Translations under genes and position numbers: made by a program
From: Paraphaeosphaeria minitans
Lineage: Eukaryota > Ascomycota > Dothideomycetes > Pleosporales > Didymosphaeriaceae
Direction: 5' to 3'
NCBI GenBank assembly: GCA_015832175.1
Contig: WJXW01000001.1
Span: 1,364,001 to 1,428,000 of the forward strand
Length of the DNA: 64,000 bases
Shown: positions 10,858 to 20,539 of the stretch, piece after piece
Layout of the letters: each line of letters starts with the position of its first letter
Position numbering within the stretch: the first letter of the stretch is position 1
Notes under the pieces: model-generated
The model's database searches: none
What the model was told of the DNA's origin: nothing
The model's input: the letters and a program-made list of their open reading frames with translations, nothing else

Positions 10858-13357
10858 ATGAAGATGAATCTGATGATCGCCACGGCCATCTTGGTCTGGT
10901 GCGAAGCGGTTGACGCGGCGCCTCGTCCTCAGGCCCCCGGTCTCGTGCCTCTCGTTCTTGCTGCCGGTACGACCTCTGGTGCGGGTACGTCAGTTCGCTC
11001 TGCTCGACGGACATGGCGCTTATTGTGATATAGCTGCTAGCCCTACCTCTGCTAACGCTGTTGTTTCAGGGGGTCTCGCCGTTGCGAAGCCCTTGGTACC
11101 TGGCATCCCACTTCCGCCTCTTCCTATTCCTGGCCTGCCTGGTGTTGCCCCGGCCGCTCCTGGTAAGTGAATCCAACCTCCCTCAAAGTATATCAAGCCT
11201 CCCAAGAGCTAGCCCCTCTCAAATCGCGTCTCCCGGGCCTCGTGATCGATTACGTGTCTGAATTTTACAACACAGCTTTCTACAGAGACTAACATGCAAT
11301 TTTACTTCAGGTCTGACCCTCCCGGCACCAGCGCCCATCGGCATCCCACCAGTCCCTATTGCCATTCCGAACCTGATCTCGCCTCTGCCCAAGCTCCCAC
11401 TGGTCGACCTGCCCATCCCGGCCGTGCCCAAGGTGCCAGGTCCAGGTGATATTCCTGCTATTCCCATTCCTCTTTCCGCAGATGCCGATTCCGTCGAATC
11501 CTACGTCAAAGTCGGCAAGATCGTTCTCTCAAACATCCTCAATCTTCTCTGGCAAGGCGCGAAGGCGGCCAAGATCCCCGGCCTGGATTTTCCCACCATC
11601 TCCGTCCCGGCTGTGCCTGTCAAGAACGTCACATTCCCTGTCGTTGCGGCTCCTGCCCTGAAGAAGCGACAGGCTGCTGCGTCCTCGGCTACGCCGGCTA
11701 CCGCCACACCTGCTGCGGGCCTCCCCCTCCTCGGCGGCCTCGGCGGCCTCGGTGGCCTCACTGGAAATCTCCCGATTGTCGGCGGCTTGACAAGCGGGTT
11801 GACTGGAGGATCTTCACCCGTCGCTGGAGTAGCTAACGCTATCTCTGGTGTCACCGGCAACCTCCCCGTCGTCGGCGGCTTGACAAGCGGCTTGACTGGT
11901 GGATCCTCACCCATCGCTGGAGTAGCTAACACTATCTCTGGTGTCACCGGCAACCTCCCCGTCGTCGGCGGCTTGACAAGCGGCTTGACTGGTGGATCCT
12001 CACCCATCGCTGGAGTAGCTAACACTGTCTCTGGTGTCACCGGCAACCTCCCGGTTGTCGGTGGCTTGACAAGCGGCTTGACTGGTGGATCCTCACCCGT
12101 CGCTGGAGTAGCTAACGCTGTCTCTGGTGTCACGAACGGCCTCCCCGTCGTCGGTGGTGTTACCGGCGGCCTCACTGGCGGTGTCGGTAACCCCTTGGGT
12201 GCCGTCGGTGGTGTGGTCGGAACTGTTACCAACACTGTAGGAAGCTGTAAGTGAACAGAACATGCATCAGCTCGACACTTTATTCTAATACACCAAATTC
12301 AGTGCCCGTCGTAGGAGGTGTCGTTGCCCCAGTTGTTGGTGCCGTCGGCGGCGTGACCTCTGGTAACCCGCTCGGCGCAGTAGGAGGTGCCGTGTCCGGT
12401 GCTCTCGGAACTGTTGGCCAGGTCGCTGGCAGCGTTCCCGTCGTCGGTGGTGCTGTCCAGGGTGCTGTAAACACGGTTGGACAAACTGTCAACAGCGCTC
12501 TGCTCGGCCCGTACCCCCTTAACCAGGGAGTAAGTTCCCATCATTCTACGTTGATGACAGCTGCTAAGTAATGACCTAGGTTCCCGGATCCGATCCTGTC
12601 GGTGGACTTTCCATCTCTATCATCGCGACTCTGCTTAGTCTTCTGAAGAAGGACCCTATGTCGCTCTTTGGTGGTGGCCTTGGTGGAATCGGGGGTCTCA
12701 TCAAACGTGACCTTCCAGAATTGGCCGACCAACTCGAGATCGAGAAGCGTTCGCTATCTCATACGCACAAGAAGCGCCAGCTTTCTCTCCCTTCGCTTTC
12801 CAGTGGCGTTCCGGGTGTTGGCCTCGGTGCTCTGCCCCTGAGCGGCGTGCCAGGTACATATCTCATTCTTCCTTGCAGCATACACATCGCTAACCACACT
12901 TCCAGGCGTCTCCCCGGACATCGCCTTCCTCGTCGGCTCCATCGCCAAAAATATCGCCGTCCCCGGCGGCAAGGGCCTCGGCAGCGTCACGGGCAACATT
13001 CTCAACGTGCTCAACGGCGTTGTCCCCAACTTCCTCTTCAAGTTGCCCATCGTTCAAGATTCGGTCCCCACCTTCGGTTGCCTCCAGCTCCTATCTGCCA
13101 TCAACCCCGTCAAGTTCGGCTCCCTTGCTGACCTCACCAACCTCGCTTCGCTCTCGACGGCTGCCAACGGCATCTCCTCGGGCGACCTCGCGTTCATCAG
13201 GACGCTTCCCTCGACCGCTGATGCGTCGAACCTTATCACGACTATCACCACGCTCACTGACAATATCCTCTCGCTTCCAGGTAATGTTTCCAACCTCAAG
13301 GCTGCGGTGTCGGTTCTCTGCTTGAAGAACCTCGGTCTCGCCGTGCCTGGGCTATAA
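10858..13357 (+). CDS. Secreted low-complexity repeat protein with dibasic (Kex2-type) sites
   Basis: Six exons (10858-10984, 11070-11162, 11311-12246, 12303-12529, 12580-12853, 12906-13357) join in frame to 702 residues. Residues 1-20 look like a signal peptide (hydrophobic core LMIATAILVW, ending AVDA). Next comes a Pro-rich region of PLPIPGLPG and PIAIPNLI-type units. Four 31-residue tandem repeats fill residues 225-348 (core GNLPVVGGLTSGLTGG, then SSPIAGVANTISGVT), followed by decaying PVVGGV units. Dibasic sites are KKRQ at 191-194, IKRD at 502-505, EKRS at 516-519 and KKRQ at 525-528, consistent with Kex2 cleavage. The C-terminal 180 residues are non-repetitive, with three Cys, and look like a folded domain. 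I do not recognise the family; a cell-wall, adhesion or Kex2-processed role is inference. Confidence 0.75.
11763..12134 (+). repeat. Four 93-bp in-frame tandem repeats inside the secreted protein gene
   Basis: Copies start at 11763, 11856, 11949 and 12042. Copies 2 and 3 are almost identical at DNA level (for example GGCGGCTTGACAAGCGG shared exactly), and copies 1 and 4 differ at a few positions, suggesting recent unequal exchange. All stay in frame. Confidence 0.92.
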
Positions 13358-15039
13358 AATCGCCCGCTAAGAGGACCTGCCGGTGTACCGACCTTGAAGA
13401 TATGAAGGAAACTGTGGAAATGATTGTAGATGCCCTGCAATAACCGACACTGCGATGGTTGTAACTTCTAAGGAGACGGATGCTTGTGGATTATCTTGCA
13501 TCATCATATTGTCTTTCCCTGACTTGCCATGAATGACATTAAGTAGCTAGCTTTTTTTAGTCGTGCTATTAGTTTCATACACGTCTGTTGCTGTGCGCGT
13601 TTGCAATACAGCGCAGCCAACAGTCTACACCAGCTCATTTAGCCTAATAAGGTTATAGTGAGGACAGACCGTATCGCTAGTCTGATTTCACCAAATATAT
13701 GAGCTTTGTCCTGGTAGAATGCAAAATCTTTTTATCATTGTGCCCACACTGCTAGACCTCGCGCGCTTCTCGCCAGGCTCTCCCACAGCCACGTGTACCC
13801 TACAATGGGCAGTTGCTGGTATCATGTAGCTACCGAAATTGATCGAGAACGGCTGTTTCCACGTTAACGGAACCGAGAACTGCCTTGCGGAAGGAATCAA
13901 GCAGTAGATCTGCGTCTTTCTGGCGTGTGGGTGCGTTGATCATACGCCTGGCTGTGGAGTAGTCCGACTAGTGGGTCTCTGCTTAGTCGCTCTGGTAGGT
14001 GGGCTACGTCCTATACATTTGAACCCTAGCCACAGTACGCGGACACATTTGAGGAGGGGCAGTGACGAAAGCAGCAGCGGCTGTGGGGCCGAAGAGTTGC
14101 AAGACAGAGAGAAGTCGCTTTGGCCTTTGGGAGTACTTGGAGTCTCGTCAAAAACACTTGATACTGGGCAGCACTAACACGATGCAGAAATGCTCCAACC
14201 CAACCGCAAATTCGAGGAGCTCGAAAATGAGATCATTAACTTAAAGTGGATCCCATGGACACTTACTGTAAGATTGCCGCACTTACAGACTAGATACAAA
14301 TACCCTTTCTCGTCTAGACCTGTGGGCCCAAGGTCTCATGACTTCTACATTATGGTGTTCTGGAAATTATGCCCGCGGTTTACCTTGGTCAGCACACGGT
14401 GGCGTAATAAGCTTGGAGGAGAGTGTTCTGTTAAGCACGGGGGCGAGACTGTTTCGCGGATCTATCATAATTCCAGCATAGAGGCATGCACAAAAAAAGA
14501 TCCCCGTCCAAGCGCAAATCTACAAGCCGCTCGCAACGAAGGTGGCGCTGATTGTGGGCGATGGCGGTATATATTTCCTCCTGATGATGGAATGGTGACA
14601 TGAAGTTGATGTAGAAGGCGACAACGCTGATACTTGTAAATAATTATAGCAAGTTAGCTGTAAAGAACAACGACGGCACTGATCCTTGCTGGCCAGGGCG
14701 GTACATTCGTTATCCCAGTACGTGCGAATGTTGATAAGAGATCGGTTGCTGTCTGTCGTCTGCTGAGCCTCCCCGAGTTCGCCGTGGTGCAGGTGTCGAA
14801 TGTACATGAGATAATTCGCCTGGACTGTTTGCTGTTAACTTCACTCAGCGCATACTAAATGATCTTAAAGTCGCTTTGACTTTCGTCAACTATGCAGATT
14901 GAAGTTTTGTCGTTTATTTCGTCCTGCCAAATTTGAGTCCAGTCTTGAAACATAACACTCTGATCGGCTGGCTTGGGGAGTTTATGGAGAGTCCGAGGGT
15001 TTTTTCCAGTGTTAGGTAATGTGTGAATCCGCTTAGGAT
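13358..15039. other. Gene-free region
   Basis: About 1.7 kb of moderately AT-rich sequence after the secreted-protein gene, with scattered short frames on both strands and no domain, RNA gene or clear repeat. It grades into the decayed tandem array that follows. Confidence 0.5.
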
Positions 15040-15700
15040 ACCACAGCATACTCAGACCTCCGCCACAAAGAACCGTTCTACAATGCCCCCTGGTATAATA
15101 CAGTATTCTCGCACTTCCTTGCCGAAAATAGAGCTAGGAACCCTCCCACGGTAACACAATGTGAGCGGACTTTTGAGGAACTACTGCATCTGCAATGCAT
15201 CCTGAGGTAACACCATATGGACAGACTTTTGACGTTTAGAGTATTACACGGTTATTCCAAGAGTAACACAATACGTTCAGAATTTCGAGGTGCCAATATA
15301 TATGCAGCCTAGTCTGGCATCTCAATTCGTCTAATCCAGCACTAGTGTCCTCACTGTATGTTTTATTTTTGTGTAACAAAACATGTCTGATGTTTGAGGA
15401 GCCATTGTGTCTACGGCCCAGCCTGAGGTAACAGACTCTTGCGATACTACTGTGTCTGAAAATTATCCTGCGTCTATACAGTCTACTCAGACTTTCGAGA
15501 TAGCAATCGAGCTACGATTTCTCCTCATGTAATACATTACCTCCTTCAACGCAGCCTCCCCGACAACGGTTGATTCATAAAACTTTGCTTAGCACATCCT
15601 AAGTTCACCTAGACCTGTTCTTCTCCTACCTGCCTTTAGATGTAATAAGTGTTGTTATCAATTTTGATATGCCATCGCTTGACACATCCGAGTCCACTTT
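15040..15700. repeat. Degenerate 55-56 bp tandem array
   Basis: A motif of the form GGTAACA(C/G)-A--, then CAGACTTTTGAGG, then a CTACTG-TCTGCA- segment and ATCCTGAG recurs. The GTAAC/GTATA/GTAAT anchor occurs at about 15093, 15151, 15207, 15263, 15373, 15428, 15529 and 15642. Spacings are 58, 56, 56, 110, 55, 101 and 113, that is one or two periods of 55-56 bp. Copies are strongly diverged. No frame is open through the array. Confidence 0.6.
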
Positions 15701-15799
15701 GAGCTGCTTCAGATAATTATTAATTAACCAGGAGTCGGTATTCTACTGTAGTATCTAGGCAAGTACTCTTGTCACGCGTAAGGTTTATATAAACATTGA

Positions 15800-16080
15800 G
15801 CGCGTGAGCCTTGACTTTCTCAGTTTCCGTATTGAGATCGTACGATCGAGTGCGATCCCCAGCGTATCGTGGGTACACTTGCAGTTGCGGATATTTGCCG
15901 TCAAAACCAAGCAAACGCTCGCGCCAAACATGGCTTTCCGCTCCATTTCAGGCCTTCTCACCAACTATGAGAATACCTAGGTCACCCAGAGTCTTCCACC
16001 TCCAAGGATTACACCAGCTTGATGGAGTCTTCTTCCTACACCACCTCTGTGGAGACATCCCGCACTAAGTCCACCCTTCC
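15800..16080 (+). pseudogene. Decayed duplicate of the promoter and 5' exon of the gene at 16,458
   Basis: This segment repeats landmarks of the next gene about 530 bp upstream: TATTGAGAT (15830 versus 16356), GTATCGTGGGT (15864 versus 16395), AAGCAAAC (15909 versus 16439), GCCAAA(C/T)ATGGC around the ATG (15930 versus 16458), and GATGGA-TC-TCTTC followed by ACCACCTCTG (16021 versus 16586, after an indel of about 37 bases). The copy's frame meets TAG after 16 codons, so it cannot make the protein. Confidence 0.65.
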
Positions 16081-16457
16081 ACCGAGACAGCGCTTTTGTC
16101 GATGAACTTGAAGTCCGTGTTCTATTATTGACGCATCTTGAGCTCACTTGAAGCAGCTTCGCTTACCTTCGGCGCGCGTGGAGTTGCCTTGGCTCGTCAT
16201 TCACCGCGCACGTACCAGTCGCTCCGTTTGTCGCAACGGTCCCAATGTTTACATTGAGGACTCGTGCCTGATGTAATATGGGAAGGCGCGCAATAAGTCC
16301 GATGTAAATAAAGTCGCGCGCGGTGCTGTTTCTGTTTCTTCTTCCTCACTGTCCATATTGAGATTTTCATACGTTCGAGCTGCCGTCGCTCGACGTATCG
16401 TGGGTGTACCTGAAATTGCTTTGACCAAGCCGTCAGTCAAGCAAACACAGGCCAAAT

Positions 16458-17398
16458 ATGGCCAAGTCAACCGGCGAGCTTCTCGTGGACGCTGAATGGG
16501 AGGCCCTCTCTCACCAGCTCCCGAGTGAACTTAACGAGTCCACCAACACCACCACCCACCCCGCCGACAAGGAGAACGCCGCCTGGATGGATTCCTCTTC
16601 GTATATCACCTCTGAGGAAGCATCTGCCACCGAGCCTTCCCTCGACCACGCGACCCAGCTCTTGATCGACTGCGCTGCCGCATCCATCGCCGCCAACATG
16701 CTGGAGCAGCTCGAGCAAGCCGCACTCATCTCGCACCAGTACACGGGAAACATAGACCTCATGCAGGGACACACGGCCATCGACGTCTACGACAGCGTCG
16801 TCCGCGACTCGTTCCACACGGGCCTGCAGCACGTACTCGCTGGAATGGGTGGCATCAAGACGCCGACTATCGTGGTGGATGTCTCGGGATTCCTGGGTGA
16901 GTGTATCTATCGCTTCTAAAGCGTCTATGCGACATGCTAATCGAGAACTCAGACGGAGATAACGAGCTCATTGCTGACCTCAAGCGTTCTAACTTCTCCC
17001 TCGTCCCCGTGCGCCTCATCCAGACCTCCCAGAGCCCACTTACCAGCCAATCCACCATCTCTTTTACCGCAGCCTTCAGCATCGCGGTCAAGAATTGCTT
17101 CACCTCCGCCCTCGAAGCGTTGACCGACGTCCGCCCCAGAGAGCTCTTCGCTCGCCAGCAGATGTTGCACAAGGGCAAGCACAACATCGGCGAGGACCTG
17201 GATTGTTGTTTGTTCAAGATCCTGGAGGAGGACTACCGCATGCCGTTTGACAAGAGCAAGCTGGATAACAATGCGTACAAGTATGTCATTGCGCAGAAGA
17301 AGGAGGTTGCGGACGACGTGTTCACGCACATGATTTCCGAGTTCAGCATCTCGTGCGGTACTTGCGGGGTGGACCATGAGTTCAAAATCGTTCATTGA
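16458..17398 (+). CDS. Lineage-specific protein of unknown function
   Basis: Exons 16458-16896 and 16953-17398 (donor GTGAGT, intron 56 bp) give 294 residues. I do not recognise a family. The N-terminal 60 residues are Ser/Thr/Glu-rich (MAKSTGELLVDAEWEALSHQ). Residues about 65-140 are helical and Ala/Leu-rich, with HATQLLIDCAAASIAANMLE. After the intron comes DGDNELIADLKRSNFSLVPV, then a Cys-containing C-terminus (LDCCLFKILEEDYRMPFDKS and ISCGTCGVDHEFKIVH). The CGTCGVDH ending could bind a metal, but only one CxxC is present. No signal peptide. The 5' end has a broken duplicate 530 bp upstream, and the gene sits near the repeat-rich island, consistent with a young or fast-evolving gene. Confidence 0.7.
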
Positions 17399-17979
17399 GG
17401 GCGTTCCGGACGCACTCGATAGGGCTGAGGGATGTTGATGAAAAATGGCGTTATAGGACTCTTCACGGCTGCTTCGTCATGCATGATACCCGGTCTGGAG
17501 TTGACGGGACGGATTAGGAAGGACGTACATGGATACTGAATCAATGATCACAGGCGCAATGCCTTTTATTACGACTTGCTTGTTTAATATGTCTTAGCGA
17601 TTGTGAGTACGCATAGAGTGATGTATGCATCATTAACACCTGGAGCACTATGGTCAAACTCAGGATTAAATGCGTCATTCGTAGTGAACTGCCGTTTCGG
17701 AACTCGCCAATTATAGAACCTTTATTTAATATTCTATTGATAATAGGGACACAGCCCCACGATTGGCTCAATGCACCATCTCCTGGCCGAACACGAGCAC
17801 TTGGCGGGCGCTTCCGTCTCAAAAGCCAGCCCCTGCATCGTGGCGTAGTCGTGTTCTGACCCGTCCAAATACTTATTTGACGTCGACGGTGCAAAGACGG
17901 CGGTAAACTAGCATCTACACAGCTACCGTAACCGAAGGCTGTCTAGTTCCCAAAGTTATACCCTTCCCCTTGCGATATA
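17399..17979. other. Intergenic region, no gene seen
   Basis: About 580 bp between two plus-strand lineage-specific genes. It contains short AT-rich tracts (for example around 17,700-17,750), no recognisable frame and no RNA gene. Confidence 0.5.
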
Positions 17980-19884
17980 ATGGCATCAACGCCCACATTC
18001 AGTTCTCCAACGAGTCCTTTGATAGGTCAAGGCCGAGCGTCCACCATCCGATACACACCGGACGGTCACCGCATTGAAGTCAAATTACCGTCTACTACTC
18101 CGGATGACGAGAAGCGCCAGAAGTTAGAGGACCCTCACAGTCGACACCTGTTTCATTGGTCTTTTTATACACCTGAAAATGACAAGTATGATGACGAGGT
18201 GCTCAGCCATGGAGATTCAAAACAGCAGGATGAACAGAATCATGAGGAAGAAGTGACCGCTCTTCTGGTCGAATCCAAGGAGCCCTCTGTGTCTTATCTG
18301 GGCTCACAAAAAAAGGCAAAGATCGACGTTCTTCCAGGAACAGCTGCCGCTGTACTAGACGACAAGGAAGGCACGACAACAACTCAGTCAAATGGTGTCG
18401 AGGAAGGTGATACAGCGGGCTAGCCAAACAATCCACCAGCGGCTTGGAACACATCTTTCAACTTTCGTCTCCCCGAATGCCCTCCAATGAAGCTCTCTAA
18501 TGAGTTGTTGTTCAATGAAGTCTTCAAGATCCAAGAAGTCGACCAAAAATATCACATATGCCGAGGTCTCGATGAAGAACGGGCTCAATGCACATCCAGA
18601 GTCTCAAGCAGCCACAGCTCCTGGATCAGACTCCTGAAAAAGTCTTTCGCAAACGGAGACAACATACGAGAGTCCCACGGCAAAGTTCTCGGGATGTATA
18701 GTCTGTGCGGCGCGCACACGTCGCAGTCAGAGAGTCTTACGCGGGAATGGATTCGCTTTGCGAAGCTAGCCAAGCCCGCACGAGAATACTGGGTTGATAG
18801 GCAGAAATCCCTGTCGGTCGACCTGACCAACTTGCCGATGTTGTACGCGGAATTCGCGGCTGCGGAGGTTCGCCGGGCGCTCGCACAAGACCAGGTCTGG
18901 CAGGAGAAGAACCGGTATCATGTGGGGTTGAATAAGGTGATATACTCGCTACGGAAGAAGATCGACAGCCTCGAGAGTCGGGCCAATGTAGCATCGAACG
19001 ACCCGCCTAAGAGCAGTCTCGCAGAGAATCTGAAGATTTCTGGTCTGGAAAAACGAGTCAGCATCCTCACGAGTGAGAATAAGTCACTCAGATTAGCCAG
19101 AGAGGTGGCCAAAATCGAATTCGCGAAAGAGAGGGAACGCGGGCAGCGCGACCTCTCGGATGCGAAGAACCTCTACAAAGAGTCTCAAGAGACCGTCGAA
19201 GCGCTTCGCAAGGACATTGACCTCGTCCAATCGAATTTCGACAGAGCGGAGGCTAAAGAAATCGACATCCAAGGTTCGCTAGATGCAACGCAAGCTGCGC
19301 TGACCAAGGAGGAGGCCCGCAGCCGAGAGCTTGAGATCAGGCTCGAAGAGAGGATGGCGCTGAAGGCAAAGACAGAAGACGCACCCGAGACAAAGCTCGA
19401 GAAGTACCTGCGCGAGGAGCTGGAGAAAGCGCAGCGGCAGTCCCTGCTGCAGCAGAAAGAGTTTGAGAAAATGCGCGACGAGCATGTGCGGCTTCAGATT
19501 ACGAATGCGACGCTGGAGAGCCAGCTCAAACAGGTTGAAGGCGCGAAGGAAGAACTCACACGTTCCTTTTTGAGAGAAACTAGAGAACTTGAGGGAAGTA
19601 ATTCAGCGCTGTCGAGCCAGGTCGAGCATATTGAAAGTGCTACGGAGGAGCTCAGGCGTGCCTCCGAAAGAGAGGCCAAAGAGCTGGCCGAAAGAAATGC
19701 AGAGCTCTCGAGTCAATTGCAGAATACTAGGGCTCAATTTGAACAGCTGAAGTGCGGTTCGGCAGACATGGAAAAGGAGAACAAGGGCGAGGCGTCGAAA
19801 TCGAAATTCAGTCTGAGGGACATCTATAGGAGGCAAAAAATGGAGCCTAGCTTTTATTCTAAGATTCTTTCTAGGTTTAGCTAA
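17980..19884 (+). CDS. Coiled-coil protein, frame interrupted by an in-frame TAG or spliced
   Basis: Two open stretches in the same frame, 17980-18423 and 18424-19884, are separated only by TAG at 18421-18423. The first encodes a disordered acidic N-terminus (MASTPTFSSPTSPLIGQGRA). The second, open through the stop with PNNPPAAWNTSFNFRLPE, encodes a globular part with FAKLAKPAREYWVDRQKSLS, then roughly 300 residues of coiled coil (Leu/Glu/Lys heptads, about 18,900-19,760). A possible 45 bp intron, 18395-18439 (GTGTCG to CCACCAG), would remove the TAG in frame and give 619 residues, though its donor is weak. Otherwise TAG may be a CAG changed by RIP-type C-to-T. The C-terminus ends where the AT-rich island begins, so the true end may be lost. 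Family unknown. Confidence 0.6.
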
Positions 19885-20539
19885 TACTTTTTGTAGGAGA
19901 GGCTAATTACTAAGCTACGTAAGAGGGTTAAGGTGGCCTTATAAGCTCCTCTTCCTACTAGCAGTTAGGAGGAGCAAGCTTAGCACGCAGCTACTGTCTT
20001 ACTCCCTCCCTCCTAGCTAATCCTTAGTAGAGGATGGGGTAATTACCCTCTTGCCCTACCTATTAAGGAGCAGCGCGGTCGCAGCCAATACCTTAATTAA
20101 AATAGCTAGATAAGCAGCCTATCAGCTCTAAAGCAAAGTGAAGGCTAGGTAAGTGCTTCTCCTCCTGCTAATTAAAGGAGGGGAGGCTAGGGTAAGCCAT
20201 CACCTACTACTGATCGAAGGAGAGGTAGAGGAGGTGGATAGGGTAAGGAATCACCTGCTGTAGAGAGGAGGAGAGGAGGAGGATAGGGAGAATCTCCTAC
20301 TACTGATTATAGGGGAGATTCTCGCACCCCTGCGATTGAGCAGAGGAGGAAGAGGGTCCATATGCTTATAGATGAGCTCTTTAATCTCCTCTTCCTCTAA
20401 TTCCTGTTCTCTCTCTAATTTTTTCTTTTTTTTCCTTTTTTTTTCTTGTTTCCTGGCTCTAAATTAATAATTCTAAGTAGTTAACAAATTGTTTCTCTAC
20501 TTACCTACTCTTATTCTGTAATTATTGTGCTCGCATCTT

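Noticed and set aside
13358..16457. Direct repeats that might suggest a CRISPR-like array
   Set aside because: The repeats are diverged, have no uniform spacers and lie in a eukaryotic genome; they fit a decayed tandem array.
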